Below, piece after piece: positions 9,348 to 21,232 of a DNA stretch of 64,000 nucleotides. The notes beneath the pieces are model-generated. The model did not search any database. It saw nothing but the letters and a program-made list of their open reading frames with translations, and had not been told where the DNA came from. Position numbers and translations under genes: made by a program. The stretch comes from Pseudomonas lopnurensis. GTDB taxonomy: Bacteria; Pseudomonadota; Gammaproteobacteria; Pseudomonadales; Pseudomonadaceae. The stretch covers positions 62,600 through 126,599 of the forward strand of contig NZ_JADDIX010000053.1 of NCBI RefSeq assembly GCF_015070855.1. Direction: 5' to 3'. Position 1 is the first letter of the stretch. Every line of letters starts with the position of its first letter.

Positions 9348-10026
9348 ATACGAGGTCCTGATCTTCGACTGGGATGGCACGCTGGTCGACTCCATCGGGC
9401 GTATCGTCGAGTCGATTCGTGTCGCTGCGCGCAGTTGCGATCTGCCGCAGCGCGATGATGCGGCGATCAAGGGCATTATCGGCCTGGCGTTGCCCGAAGC
9501 CATCGCCGTGCTCTATCCCGAGGTGTCCGATGTCGCGCAGGTAGAGGTGTTTCGCCAGCGCTACAGCGAGCACTACCTGGCGCTGGAGGCGCAGCCGTCG
9601 GCGCTGTATCCGGGGGTTGCGCAGGCATTGCAGGCGTTTCGCGACGCGGGCTATCTGCTGGCGGTGGCCACCGGGAAAGGGCGGCGCGGCCTGGATCGCG
9701 TGTTGATGGGGCAGGGCTGGGAGGATTTCTTCGATATCACCCGCTGTGCGGACGAGACCGCGAGCAAGCCGGACCCGCTGATGCTCCATGAGATTCTCGC
9801 CTACTGCGGCAAGCGTCCGGAGCAGGCCCTGATGGTCGGTGATTCGGTGTTCGATCTGCAGATGGCTCAGCGTGCGGGAGTGGATAGCGTGGCCGTCGCT
9901 TATGGTGCGCAGTCGCTGGACGTCCTGCAGCAGTGCCGTCCACGGATGGCGATCAATCGTTTTGCGGAGCTCGGCACCTGGTTGCGCTCCGCGGCTGGTT
10001 CTGAGGTGAATGCATATGTCGGATGA
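9340..10026 (+). CDS. HAD-IA family hydrolase
   Basis: Haloacid-dehalogenase-fold phosphatase of 228 residues. Motif I is DWDGTLVDS with the two aspartates at 10 and 12; ATGKG supplies the motif II Thr, KPDP the motif III Lys, and MVGDSVFD the motif IV Asp. The alpha-helical cap following motif I places it near phosphoglycolate phosphatases and pyrophosphatases, but substrate cannot be read from sequence. The GTG at 9340 starts inside the rluC stop region and gives motif I at the usual position. It overlaps the next gene, sppA, by 11 bases. Confidence 0.9.
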   Translation: MNRYEVLIFDWDGTLVDSIGRIVESIRVAARSCDLPQRDDAAIKGIIGLALPEAIAVLYPEVSDVAQVEVFRQRYSEHYLALEAQPSALYPGVAQALQAFRDAGYLLAVATGKGRRGLDRVLMGQGWEDFFDITRCADETASKPDPLMLHEILAYCGKRPEQALMVGDSVFDLQMAQRAGVDSVAVAYGAQSLDVLQQCRPRMAINRFAELGTWLRSAAGSEVNAYVG

Positions 10027-10999
10027 ATGGAAGGCGCCGGTGGATGACGACAAGGCGGACCGCAACAGCTGGAAACTGCTGGAGAAGACCCTGCTCGCCG
10101 GTGTCCAGGAGCAGCGGCGCGCGAGGCGCTGGGGGATCTTCTTCAAGCTGCTGACCTTCATCTACCTGTTCGGCGCGCTGGCGCTGTTTTCCCCGGCGCT
10201 GCAGTTGGGCAAGGGCAAGGCGGCTTCGGAAAGCCATACCGCGGTGATCAACGTGCGCGGGATGATCGCCGACGAGGAGTCGGCCAGCGCCGATAACGTG
10301 GTGGGCGCCCTGCGGGCGGCGTTCGAGGACGCCAATACCAGGGGCATCGTCCTGCGGATCAACAGCCCTGGCGGCAGTCCGGTCCAGTCCGGCTATATCT
10401 ACGATGAGATTCGGCGGCTGCGTGGCGAGTACCCGGCGATCAAGGTCTATGCGGTGATCACCGATCTCGGCGCCTCGGGTGCCTACTATATCGCCAGTGC
10501 GGCGGATGAAATCTATGCGGACAAATCCAGCCTGGTGGGCTCCATCGGCGTAACGGCGGCTACCTTCGGTTTCGTCGATACCATGGAGAAGCTCGGTGTC
10601 GAGCGTCGGGTATATACCGCCGGCGAACACAAGGCGTTCCTCGATCCGTTCCAGCCGGAGAAGCCCGAGGAAACCGAATTCTGGCGCAGTGTGCTGGCCA
10701 CCACGCACCGGCAGTTCATCGACAGCGTCAAGCGCGGGCGCGGCGACCGGCTGCAGGATGCCGAGCATCCGGAGCTGTTCTCGGGGCTGGTCTGGTCGGG
10801 CGAGCAGGCGCTGGAACTGGGGCTGATCGATGGCCTGGGTGGTACCGCGCATGTTGCCCGTGAGGTGATCGGCGAGCCGGAAATCGTCGATTTCACCGTG
10901 AAGGAATCGCCGCTCGATCGCTTTACCAAGAAGTTGGGGGCCGGCGTCGCCGAGCGCCTGGCGCTCTGGTCCGGGCTGCAGGGGCCGGCGCTGCGCTAA
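10016..10999 (+). CDS. sppA: S49 family signal peptide peptidase SppA
   Basis: Membrane serine protease that clears cleaved signal peptides. The 327-residue protein has one N-terminal membrane segment (about residues 42-60), the ClpP-like core with INSPGGSP, ASGAYYIASAADEIYA and the nucleophile region SLVGSIGV. It is the short, single-domain type. The ATG at 10016 is chosen over the one at 10010 because GAGGTGA ends 6 bases before it. Co-directional and overlapping with the HAD gene; followed by the convergent maf gene. Confidence 0.9.
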   Translation: MSDEWKAPVDDDKADRNSWKLLEKTLLAGVQEQRRARRWGIFFKLLTFIYLFGALALFSPALQLGKGKAASESHTAVINVRGMIADEESASADNVVGALRAAFEDANTRGIVLRINSPGGSPVQSGYIYDEIRRLRGEYPAIKVYAVITDLGASGAYYIASAADEIYADKSSLVGSIGVTAATFGFVDTMEKLGVERRVYTAGEHKAFLDPFQPEKPEETEFWRSVLATTHRQFIDSVKRGRGDRLQDAEHPELFSGLVWSGEQALELGLIDGLGGTAHVAREVIGEPEIVDFTVKESPLDRFTKKLGAGVAERLALWSGLQGPALR

Positions 11000-11020
11000 T
11001 GGCCGCGGCCTGGTGATCGA

Positions 11021-11599
11021 TCAGGGTATCTCGATGCCTTCGTTCAGCAGCATGTCCACCAGGCGGATCAGCGGCAGGCCCACCAGGCTGGTGACGTCCT
11101 CGCCCTCGGTGGCGCGGAACAGGCTGATGCCCAGGCCCTCGGCCTTGAAGCTGCCGGCGCAATCGTAGGGCTGCTCGATCGTCAGGTAGCGCTCGATGCG
11201 GTTGTCGTCCAGTTCGCGAAAATGCACGGTGAAAGGGACGCAGCCCACCTGGATGCGGCCACTACCGCTGTCCAGCAAGGCCAGTCCGGTGAGAAATCTC
11301 ACGCGGGTGCCGCTGGCGGCCTGCAGTTGCTGCTTCGCGCGCTCGAAGGTGTGCGGCTTGCCGAGGATGCTGTCGCCGAGCACTGCGGCCTGATCGGAGC
11401 CGATGATCAGGTGGTCCGGGTATCGTTCGGCCAGCGCCCGGGCCTTGCTCTCGGCAAGCCGGCGCACCAGCCGTTCGGCGTCTTCTCCGGGGCGCGGGGT
11501 TTCGTCGATTCGGGGTGCGCAGCTGTCGAACGGCAGGTGCAGGCGAGAAAGCAGTTCCTGGCGGTAGGGTGAGCTGGATGCGAGAAGCAGGCGGCGCAT
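11021..11599 (-). CDS. Maf-like nucleoside triphosphate pyrophosphatase (YceF type)
   Basis: A 192-residue Maf protein, which hydrolyses non-canonical or methylated NTPs to monophosphates in the cytoplasm. The start MRRLLLASSSPYRQELL, the PRIDETP block, SKARALA and IGSDQ are the family landmarks. YceF-type assignment (7-methyl-GTP preference in E. coli) rests on the position beside yceD-rpmF-plsX, as in E. coli. The ATG at 11599 is preceded by AGGAGG on the minus strand. Divergent from yceD. Confidence 0.9.
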   Translation of the reverse strand: MRRLLLASSSPYRQELLSRLHLPFDSCAPRIDETPRPGEDAERLVRRLAESKARALAERYPDHLIIGSDQAAVLGDSILGKPHTFERAKQQLQAASGTRVRFLTGLALLDSGSGRIQVGCVPFTVHFRELDDNRIERYLTIEQPYDCAGSFKAEGLGISLFRATEGEDVTSLVGLPLIRLVDMLLNEGIEIP

Positions 11600-11663
11600 G
11601 TTTCCTCCTTTTATATAGGGGCGAAATTGTATGCGTTCGGCGATGAAGTGGGGCGGAATTCCT

Positions 11664-11692
11664 TTGACAGGTCGCGGGCGCGTCCCTAAAAT
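11664..11692 (+). promoter_or_regulatory. Consensus sigma-70 promoter for yceD-rpmF-plsX
   Basis: TTGACA at 11664-11669, a 17-base spacer and TAAAAT at 11687-11692. The start would be near 11699, only about 3 bases before the yceD ATG at 11702, and no Shine-Dalgarno is present. This predicts a leaderless or nearly leaderless mRNA. Confidence 0.85.
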
Positions 11693-11701
11693 GCCGCGCT
11701 T

Positions 11702-12229
11702 ATGTTGAAAGGACCGATACCTCCGCACGTTGATCCGCGCAAGCTCGCTGACCGGGCGGCCACCCTCGAGGGTGAGCTGCAGCTGTCACAGCTCGAGCGG
11801 CTCGCTGATCCCCTCGAGGATGATCAGGGTGTGGTGCGCGCCCATTTTGCATTCGGGCGCGACGAGCAGCGCGCTGTGGTCATCCACAGTCGGCTCGATG
11901 TTGAAGTCAAGATGATTTGCCAGCGTTGTCTGGAGCCGGTTGTTCTGCCGATTCACAGCGAATGCGATTACGCGGTTGTGAATGAAGGGGCGAGCAGCCA
12001 GCACCTGCCCAAGGGGTACGACGTGCTGGAAGTGGGAGAGGATCCTCTGGATCTGCTGGCGCTGGTCGAGGACGAGCTGTTGCTCGCTCTGCCGATTGTT
12101 CCACTCCATGACCCTGAAATTTGCCAGCCGCCGGTTGGGCCAGATGAGCCTGAGCCGAGTGAGGACGAGGTAACGCGGTCCAACCCGTTCAGCGTACTGG
12201 CGCAGTTAAAGCGTGACCCAAACGTTTAG
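11702..12229 (+). CDS. yceD: YceD/DUF177 family protein (23S rRNA accumulation protein)
   Basis: A 175-residue DUF177 protein. The CQRCLEPV motif at about residues 80-87 is the family signature. E. coli YceD affects 23S rRNA accumulation and is always next to rpmF. The N-terminus PIPPHVDPRKLADR is the conserved pseudomonad start, so the ATG at 11702 is right even though it lies only 10 bases after a consensus -10. Twelve bases separate it from rpmF. Confidence 0.92.
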   Translation: MLKGPIPPHVDPRKLADRAATLEGELQLSQLERLADPLEDDQGVVRAHFAFGRDEQRAVVIHSRLDVEVKMICQRCLEPVVLPIHSECDYAVVNEGASSQHLPKGYDVLEVGEDPLDLLALVEDELLLALPIVPLHDPEICQPPVGPDEPEPSEDEVTRSNPFSVLAQLKRDPNV

Positions 12230-12241
12230 GAGTTGATCCAA

Positions 12242-12424
12242 ATGGCTGTTCAGCAGAACAAAAAATCCCGTTCCGCCCGCGACATGCGTCGTTCCCACGA
12301 CGCCCTCGAGGCGAGCGCTCTGTCCGTGGAAAAGAGCACCGGTGAAGTTCACCTGCGTCACCACGTTTCCCCGGACGGTTTCTACCGTGGTCGCAAGGTG
12401 ATCGACAAGGGCGCCGACGAGTAA
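12242..12424 (+). CDS. rpmF: 50S ribosomal protein L32
   Basis: Ribosomal protein bL32, 60 residues, beginning [20 protein letters not shown]. An AGGAGTT Shine-Dalgarno (12228-12234) precedes the ATG at 12242. The run yceD-rpmF-plsX links ribosome and membrane-lipid synthesis in one transcript, as in other gamma-proteobacteria. Confidence 0.98.
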   Translation: MAVQQNKKSRSARDMRRSHDALEASALSVEKSTGEVHLRHHVSPDGFYRGRKVIDKGADE

Positions 12425-12427
12425 TCC

Positions 12428-13498
12428 TTGTCCGCTCCGGTCATCGCGATCGATGCAATGGGTGGGGACTTCGGTCCCCACTGCATTGTTCCGGCCAGCC
12501 TTTCCTGTCTGGCTGAAAACACCTCGCTGCATCTGGTCCTCGTCGGCCAATCCTCCCTGCTCGAACAGCTCGCCGCCCAGCATTCGCGGCTGGATCGCTC
12601 GCGCCTGCGTATCGTCGATGCGCCTGAAGCGATCGGCATGGACGAGCGCCCGACCCAGGCCTTGCGCGGCAAGCCGCGCTCCTCCATGCGCGTTGCGCTC
12701 GAGCTGGTGCGCGACGGTCATGCGCACGCCTGTGTCAGCGCCGGCAATACGGGGGCGCTCATGGCGCTGGCGCGGCAAGTGCTGAAAACCCTGCCGGGGA
12801 TCGATCGGCCGGCCATGGCCACGGCCCTTCCCACCCGGGGCAAGCCCTGCCTGCTGCTGGATCTGGGCGCGAATGTCGACTGCACGGCGGGACAGCTCTA
12901 TCAGTTCGCGGTGATGGGCGCGGTGGCAGTCGAGTCCCTGGGCGTGGAGCGGCCGCGGGTCGCGCTGCTGAACGTCGGCACGGAAGAGATCAAGGGCAAT
13001 CAGCAGGTGAAACTGGCGGCGAGCCTCCTGCAGCAGGCCGGCGACCTCAATTACCAGGGCTTCATCGAGGGTGACGGGCTCTATCGTGGCGAGGCCGATG
13101 TCGTCGTGTGCGACGGCTTCGTCGGCAATGTGCTGCTCAAATCCAGCGAGGGCCTGGCCGAGATGCTGGTGGCGCGGGTCGAGGCGCTGTTCAGGCGCTC
13201 GCTGGGCGCGCGGCTCGTGGGCGCCATGGCGCTGCCGCTCCTGCGCCGGTTGCGCGCCGATCTCAATCCGGCCCAGTACAACGGCGCGAGCTTTCTCGGG
13301 CTTCAGGGCATCGTGGTCAAGAGTCATGGCAGTGCCGGAGCGGATGGTTTCAAGTCGGCGATCCGGCGCGCCGCCCAGGATGTCGAGCACGACCTTCCCG
13401 GGCAGCTTCACGGCAGGCTGGAGCGCTTCCTGGCGGATGGTCGGCTATCCGGGGTCGCGGATGATGTGACTGCCGGGGATGGCCCGCCATCCAACTGA
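12428..13498 (+). CDS. plsX: Phosphate acyltransferase PlsX
   Basis: Converts acyl-ACP to acyl-phosphate, the acyl donor for PlsY in phospholipid synthesis. Diagnostic blocks are [12 protein letters not shown] at the start, [28 protein letters not shown] and the C-terminal [11 protein letters not shown]. The start is TTG at 12428, three bases after the rpmF stop; the next in-frame ATG falls inside the conserved AMGGD motif and would delete the N-terminal strand. At 356 residues it is slightly long at the C-terminus. Confidence 0.94.
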   Translation: MSAPVIAIDAMGGDFGPHCIVPASLSCLAENTSLHLVLVGQSSLLEQLAAQHSRLDRSRLRIVDAPEAIGMDERPTQALRGKPRSSMRVALELVRDGHAHACVSAGNTGALMALARQVLKTLPGIDRPAMATALPTRGKPCLLLDLGANVDCTAGQLYQFAVMGAVAVESLGVERPRVALLNVGTEEIKGNQQVKLAASLLQQAGDLNYQGFIEGDGLYRGEADVVVCDGFVGNVLLKSSEGLAEMLVARVEALFRRSLGARLVGAMALPLLRRLRADLNPAQYNGASFLGLQGIVVKSHGSAGADGFKSAIRRAAQDVEHDLPGQLHGRLERFLADGRLSGVADDVTAGDGPPSN

Positions 13499-13562
13499 AA
13501 TTCGCTGCGCCTGCTCGCGGGCGTATTCTTCAAGACGAACAGAACCACAAGAGAGCCGTTTC

Positions 13563-14501
13563 ATGTCCGCATCATTCGCTTTCGTCTTTCCCGGTCAGGG
13601 TTCGCAGTCCCTCGGCATGCTTGCCGAGCATGGCGCCCAGCAGAGCGTGATTCTCGACACGTTCGCCGAGGCTTCCTCGGCGCTGGGCTATGACCTCTGG
13701 GCGCTGACCCAGCAGGGTCCCGAAGAGCAACTGAACCAGACCGACAAGACCCAGCCGGCGATTCTGGCTGCTTCCATCGCGCTGTGGCGCCTGTGGTCGG
13801 CCGAAGGTGGCGCGCAGCCCGCGTTCGTCGCCGGTCACAGTCTCGGTGAATACTCGGCCCTGGTGGCCGCTGGCAGTCTGCCGTTCGCCGACGCGGTCAA
13901 GCTGGTCGAATTGCGCGGCCAGCTGATGCAGCAGGCGGTGCCGGCCGGGCAGGGCGGTATGGCGGCCATTCTCGGTCTGGAAGATGCCGATGTGCTGGCG
14001 GCCTGCGCCGAATCCGCGCAGGGCGAGGTGGTCAGTGCGGTCAATTTCAATGCGCCAGGCCAGGTGGTGATCGCCGGCAGCGCGGCGGCCGTCGAGCGTG
14101 CGATCGAGGCGTGCAAGGCCAGGGGCGCCAAGCGTGCCATGGCCTTGCCGGTGAGTGTGCCCTCTCACTGCGAGCTGATGCGCCCGGCTGCGCAGCGCTT
14201 TGCCGCGTCGGTGGAGGCCATTGCCTGGCAGGCCCCGCAAATTCCGCTGGTGCAGAACGTCAGTGCGGCGGTGGTCGCGGACCTGGATGCCCTCAAGCGC
14301 GACCTGCTGGCGCAGCTCTACAGTCCGGTACGCTGGGTCGAATCCATGGTCGCCCTGGGCGAGCGCGGAGTCACCGGTCTGGTCGAATGCGGTCCCGGCA
14401 AGGTTCTGTCGGGGCTCAACAAGCGCTGCGTCAAGGGCGTCAGCACCTACAATCTCGATACCCCCGAAGCTTTCGCGGCGACTCGCGCCGCGCTGGCTTG
14501 A
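13563..14501 (+). CDS. fabD: Malonyl-CoA-ACP transacylase
   Basis: Loads malonate onto ACP for fatty-acid elongation. The 312-residue protein has FPGQGSQ (9-15), the nucleophile motif GHSLG with Ser93, and the catalytic His in VPSHCELM. The ATG at 13563 follows AAGAGAG. It lies 64 bases after plsX and 14 bases before fabG in the standard plsX-fabD-fabG-acpP-fabF order; fabH is absent from this cluster, as in other pseudomonads. Confidence 0.97.
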   Translation: MSASFAFVFPGQGSQSLGMLAEHGAQQSVILDTFAEASSALGYDLWALTQQGPEEQLNQTDKTQPAILAASIALWRLWSAEGGAQPAFVAGHSLGEYSALVAAGSLPFADAVKLVELRGQLMQQAVPAGQGGMAAILGLEDADVLAACAESAQGEVVSAVNFNAPGQVVIAGSAAAVERAIEACKARGAKRAMALPVSVPSHCELMRPAAQRFAASVEAIAWQAPQIPLVQNVSAAVVADLDALKRDLLAQLYSPVRWVESMVALGERGVTGLVECGPGKVLSGLNKRCVKGVSTYNLDTPEAFAATRAALA

Positions 14502-14515
14502 ACAAGGAGAACGCT

Positions 14516-15259
14516 ATGAATCTGCAAGGCAAGGTGGCGCTGGTAACCGGCGCGAGCCGCGGCATCGGTCAGGCCATCGCCCTTGAGCTGGGCCGTCAGG
14601 GTGCGATCGTAATCGGCACGGCGACCACGCCGTCAGGTGCCGAGCGTATCGCCGAGACGTTGAAAAACAATGGCATCGAAGGCGCTGGCCTGGTACTCGA
14701 CGTGGGTAACGACGAGTCGGTCAGCAGCACCTTGGAACATATTCAGCAGCATCTCGGGCAGCCGGCCATCCTGGTCAACAATGCCGGTATCACCCGCGAC
14801 AATCTGATGCTGCGGATGAAAGACGACGAGTGGTTCGACGTCATCAACACCAATCTCAACAGCCTGTATCGCCTGTCCAAGGCGGTGCTGCGCGGCATGA
14901 CCAAGGCCCGTTGGGGGCGAATCATCAACATCGGGTCGGTGGTTGGTGCCATGGGTAACGCCGGGCAGGTAAACTACGCCGCAGCCAAGGCCGGTCTGGA
15001 GGGTTTCAGCCGTGCATTGGCTCGTGAGGTCGGTTCGCGTGGCATCACGGTGAACTCTGTGGCGCCGGGTTTCATCGACACCGACATGACTCGCGAGTTG
15101 CCGGAAGCCCAGCGTGATGCGCTCCTGGGGCAGATTCCCCTGGGGCGTCTCGGTCAGGCCGAAGAAATTGCCAAGGTCGTCGCGTTTCTCGCTTCGGACG
15201 GTGCAGCCTATGTCACCGGGGCCACGGTTCCGGTGAATGGCGGCATGTACATGAGCTGA
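14516..15259 (+). CDS. fabG: 3-oxoacyl-ACP reductase
   Basis: NADPH-dependent SDR that reduces 3-ketoacyl-ACP. The 247-residue protein carries the cofactor motif TGASRGIG (12-19), NNAGITRD, and the catalytic Ser / YxxxK set in INIGSVVGAMGNAGQVNYAAAK. A strong AAGGAGA lies before the ATG. Followed by a 194-base gap that contains the separate acpP promoter. Confidence 0.97.
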   Translation: MNLQGKVALVTGASRGIGQAIALELGRQGAIVIGTATTPSGAERIAETLKNNGIEGAGLVLDVGNDESVSSTLEHIQQHLGQPAILVNNAGITRDNLMLRMKDDEWFDVINTNLNSLYRLSKAVLRGMTKARWGRIINIGSVVGAMGNAGQVNYAAAKAGLEGFSRALAREVGSRGITVNSVAPGFIDTDMTRELPEAQRDALLGQIPLGRLGQAEEIAKVVAFLASDGAAYVTGATVPVNGGMYMS

Positions 15260-15375
15260 ATGTGACGCCAGGCACAGGAAGGCAGTCATAAGGGCTGTCT
15301 TGAAAATAGCTATAAAACCGCAGCCGGTTTATAGACAGATGGTTGGAGGTGGCTTCATGCTTGCCTGCTTTCAAC

Positions 15376-15403
15376 TTGAAATGCGGAAAACGCTTTCTAT
15401 ACA
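15376..15403 (+). promoter_or_regulatory. Sigma-70 promoter for acpP
   Basis: TTGAAA (15376-15381), 16-base spacer, TATACA (15398-15403). The start would be near 15410, giving a leader of about 44 bases. An own promoter agrees with the high demand for ACP. Confidence 0.7.
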
Positions 15404-15453
15404 CTACCGCGCACACCAGCTGCCTGATTTTTCCATAGGAGTGAAAACAAGGT

Positions 15454-15690
15454 ATGAGCACCATCGAAGAACGCGTCAAGAAAATCGTTGCCGAGCAACT
15501 TGGCGTTAAAGAAGAGGAAGTAACCAACAGCGCTTCCTTCGTCGAAGACCTGGGTGCCGACTCTCTTGACACCGTTGAGCTGGTAATGGCTCTGGAAGAG
15601 GAGTTCGAGACCGAAATCCCGGACGAGCAAGCCGAGAAGATCACCACCGTTCAGGAAGCCATCGATTACATCAACGCGCACGCGCAGTAA
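15454..15690 (+). CDS. acpP: Acyl carrier protein
   Basis: A 78-residue acidic carrier protein. The 4'-phosphopantetheine attachment serine is Ser37 in the GADSLD motif. An AGGAG lies about 12 bases before the ATG. A strong terminator follows, so acpP can be transcribed as a short abundant mRNA apart from fabF. Confidence 0.99.
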
Positions 15691-15714
15691 GTTGTAATCC
15701 GCTTCGGAACCTGG

Positions 15715-15755
15715 AAAAGCCGCACTGCCTTGCACGGGTAGTGCGGCTTTTCTTT
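15715..15755 (+). terminator. Rho-independent terminator after acpP
   Basis: Stem AAAAGCCGCACT (15715-15726) with AGTGCGGCTTTT (15740-15751), a 13-base loop and a T-rich tail. It lies between acpP and fabF and probably lets only part of the transcription continue. Confidence 0.9.
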
Positions 15756-15878
15756 GAGAAGGAATCATCCCCCGGTCGCGTAGCTGCCCCTGCAGCTGGA
15801 CCGAGGACTGTTCCTGTCTCGGCAAGAGCCGGTCGATAGGAATCGAGCCAAGTACGTTTAGGTATAGGAGTAATTGCT

Positions 15879-17123
15879 GTGTCGCGTAGACGCGTCGTGG
15901 TCACCGGGATGGGCATGCTATCGCCACTGGGTAACGATGTGCCGAGCAGCTGGCAAGGCATTCTGGCCGGCCGCAGTGGTATCGGCCTGATCGAGCACAT
16001 GGACCTTTCGGCCTATTCCACTCGTTTTGGCGGGTCGATCAAGGGCTTCGAGGTCGAGCAGTATCTGCCTGCAAAAGAGGCGCGCAAGCTCGACCTGTTC
16101 ATTCAGTACGGCCTCGCCGCCAGCTTCCAGGCGATGCGCGATTCCGGCCTGGAGATCACCGATGCCAACCGTGAGCGCGTCGGGGTGGCCATGGGCTCCG
16201 GTATCGGCGGGCTGACCAATATCGAGAGCAGCTGCAAGGCGCTGATCGAGCAGGGCCCGCGGCGTATTTCGCCGTTCTTCGTGCCGGGTTCGATCATCAA
16301 CATGGTGTCCGGCTTCCTGTCCATCCATCTGGGATTGCAGGGGCCCAACTATGCCATCGCCACCGCCTGTACCACCGGTACGCACTGCATCGGCATGGCT
16401 GCGCGCAACATCGCCTATGGCGAGGCCGACGTCATGATCGCCGGCGGTTCCGAAATGGCCGCCAGCGGTCTCGGGATCGGCGGCTTCGCAGCGGCGCGGG
16501 CACTCTCCACGCGCAACGACGACCCGGCCGGGGCCAGCCGTCCCTGGGACAAGGGACGTGATGGTTTCGTGCTGTCCGACGGCGCCGGCGCGCTGGTGCT
16601 CGAGGAACTGGAGCATGCCAAGGCACGCGGTGCGCACATCTATGCCGAGCTGATCGGTTTCGGTATGAGCGCCGATGCGTTCCATATGACCTCGCCGCCG
16701 GATGACGGGGCGGGTGCGGCGCGGTGCATCCGCAATGCGCTGAAGGATGCCCAGCTGAATGTCGACCAGGTGCAGTACATCAATGCGCATGGCACTTCCA
16801 CGCCGGCGGGCGACAAGGCCGAGGCCGCGGCGATCCGTAATGTGTTCGGCGATCAGGCCTATGAGCTGTCGGTGAGTTCGACCAAGTCGATGGTCGGTCA
16901 CCTGCTCGGGGCTGCCGGCGCGGTCGAGGCGATCTTCAGCGTGCTGGCGATTCGTGACCAGGTGGCGCCGCCGACCATCAACCTGGACGAGCCGGACGAG
17001 GGCTGCGATCTCGACTTCGTGCCGCACCAGGCCAAGCCGAGGCCAATCGACGTCGCGGTTTCCAACTCGTTCGGCTTTGGCGGCACCAACGGCTCGCTGG
17101 TGTTCCGCCGGTTCGCCGAGTGA
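15879..17123 (+). CDS. fabF: 3-oxoacyl-ACP synthase II
   Basis: Condensing enzyme that elongates acyl-ACP, including the temperature-responsive C16:1 to C18:1 step in E. coli. The 414-residue protein shows the Cys-His-His triad at C164 (ATACTTG), H304 (INAHGTSTP) and H341 ([11 protein letters not shown]), matching E. coli FabF C163/H303/H340. The GTG start at 15879 is supported by TAGGAG 8 bases ahead. The stop overlaps the GTG start of pabC. Confidence 0.97.
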   Translation: MSRRRVVVTGMGMLSPLGNDVPSSWQGILAGRSGIGLIEHMDLSAYSTRFGGSIKGFEVEQYLPAKEARKLDLFIQYGLAASFQAMRDSGLEITDANRERVGVAMGSGIGGLTNIESSCKALIEQGPRRISPFFVPGSIINMVSGFLSIHLGLQGPNYAIATACTTGTHCIGMAARNIAYGEADVMIAGGSEMAASGLGIGGFAAARALSTRNDDPAGASRPWDKGRDGFVLSDGAGALVLEELEHAKARGAHIYAELIGFGMSADAFHMTSPPDDGAGAARCIRNALKDAQLNVDQVQYINAHGTSTPAGDKAEAAAIRNVFGDQAYELSVSSTKSMVGHLLGAAGAVEAIFSVLAIRDQVAPPTINLDEPDEGCDLDFVPHQAKPRPIDVAVSNSFGFGGTNGSLVFRRFAE

Positions 17124-17937
17124 TATCGAGCTGGCTGGACGGGCGGCCCTGCGACGGGCTGTCCGTGCATGACCGTGGTCTGGCCTATGGCGATGGCCTG
17201 TTCGAGACGATCCGCGTCGTGGACGGGCGAGCGTGCCTGCTCGAACGTCATTTGCAGCGTGTGGGCGAAGGCTGCCGGCGTCTCGCCATTCCCGTCGATC
17301 TGGCGGGGCTGCGCGAAGAACTCGTGCACTTTTGCCGGGAGTTGGGGCGGGGCGTTGCCAAGCTGATCCTGACCCGGGGAGCCGGCCAGCGCGGCTATGC
17401 GCCGCCGCAACCCTGCCAACCGCGGCGGTTGCTGCTCGGCTCGGCTCTGCCCGCTTATCCGTCGCAGCATGCCGAATCCGGTGTGCGGCTTTTTCCCTGT
17501 GCGACACGCCTGGCCGAGCAGCCCCTGCTCGCCGGTATCAAGCATCTCAATCGCCTCGAGCAGGTTCTGGCGCGGGCCGAATGGCAGGATCCGGGCTATG
17601 CCGAGGGGCTGATGCGCGACACGTCCGGCCGGGTGATCGAAGGCGTGTTCAGCAACCTGTTTCTGGTCGTCGATGGCCAGCTGCGCACGGCATCGCTGCA
17701 GCGCTGCGGCGTGGCAGGGATCATGCGCGCGGAGATCATCGCCCAGGCCTCGCGGCTGGCGATCCCGCTGGTCGAATGCGATATCGCCTACGACCAGTTG
17801 CTGCAGGCCGATGAAGTGTTCGTCTGCAACAGCCTGTATGGCATCTGGCCCGTGATCGGCCTGGCCGAGCATGCCTGGCCGGTGGGGCCGCTGACCCGTA
17901 AACTGCAATCCGTCGTTGCCGACCTGTTGAGTGATTC

Positions 17938-17941
<4 letters not shown>
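17120..17941 (+). CDS. pabC: Aminodeoxychorismate lyase
   Basis: PLP enzyme of fold type IV that releases pyruvate from 4-amino-4-deoxychorismate to give p-aminobenzoate for folate. The 273-residue protein has [17 protein letters not shown] near the N-terminus and the PLP lysine in [14 protein letters not shown]. The GTG start overlaps fabF by 4 bases, and its TGA overlaps the GTG of mltG, so the run is translationally linked. The fabF-pabC-mltG-tmk-holB order is that of E. coli. Confidence 0.94.
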
Positions 17942-20613
<2,672 letters not shown>

Positions 20614-20635
20614 AATCGAGCGGAATGTTCATTAG

Positions 20636-20771
20636 CAGGTCGTTGAAAAGCTGCCTGCGTTGGCAATGCTGCGTTAAACAGCCTCAAATGCTCATTTACA
20701 GTGCGTAAACTCCGCTTTTCGGCTGTTTTTGCCTTGTCTTGCCTGCCTCGCCTACGTTTTTCAGCTGCCTG
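20636..20771. repeat. MITE-like intergenic repeat between holB and pilZ
   Basis: About 136 bases bounded by imperfect inverted ends: left CAGGTCGTTGAAAA, right TTTTTCAGCTGCCTG. The inner text (CAAATGCTCATTTACAGTGCGTAAACTCCGC) is one I recognise from dispersed repeats in many Pseudomonas genomes. No coding capacity. It ends directly before the TTAGGAA Shine-Dalgarno of pilZ. Confidence 0.75.
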
Positions 20772-20783
20772 TTAGGAACCCGC

Positions 20784-21140
20784 ATGAGCCTGCCAGCAAA
20801 CCTCGGTCCGCGTAACGGTATCCTGTCCCTGACCATCAAGGACAAATCGGTGCTCTACGCCGCGTTCATGCCGTTCATCAAGCACGGCGGGTTGTTCATT
20901 CCGACCAACAAGAGCTACAAGCTGGGCGATGAAGTGTTCATGCTGCTCAACCTGATGGACGAGCCGGAAAAGATTCCGGTCGCCGGCAAGGTGGTCTGGA
21001 TCACTCCCAAGGGCGCCCAGGGCAGTCGCGCCGCCGGCATTGGCGTGCAGTTCAACGAAGGCGACAACACCGCGCGCAACAAGATCGAGACCTATCTTGC
21101 CGGTGCGCTGAAGTCGGACCGGCCGACCCACACGATGTAA
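20784..21140 (+). CDS. pilZ: Type IV pilus biogenesis protein PilZ
   Basis: A 118-residue PilZ-domain protein required for type IV pilus assembly, acting with PilB and FimX in other species. The canonical PilZ does not bind c-di-GMP well: the N-terminal RxxxR motif is lacking here as well (the start is MSLPANLGPRNGILSL). The ATG at 20784 follows AGGA by 6 bases. The holB-pilZ order is conserved, but a repeat is inserted between them. Confidence 0.93.
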   Translation: MSLPANLGPRNGILSLTIKDKSVLYAAFMPFIKHGGLFIPTNKSYKLGDEVFMLLNLMDEPEKIPVAGKVVWITPKGAQGSRAAGIGVQFNEGDNTARNKIETYLAGALKSDRPTHTM

Positions 21141-21232
21141 ACCCACGGCTCGTTGCGGGCCGTCGCGATTATCAGCTTTCCCGCCTTTTGCTCTACAATC
21201 GCTCCTTTTCGCGATGGCAAGTAGCTCCCTCC

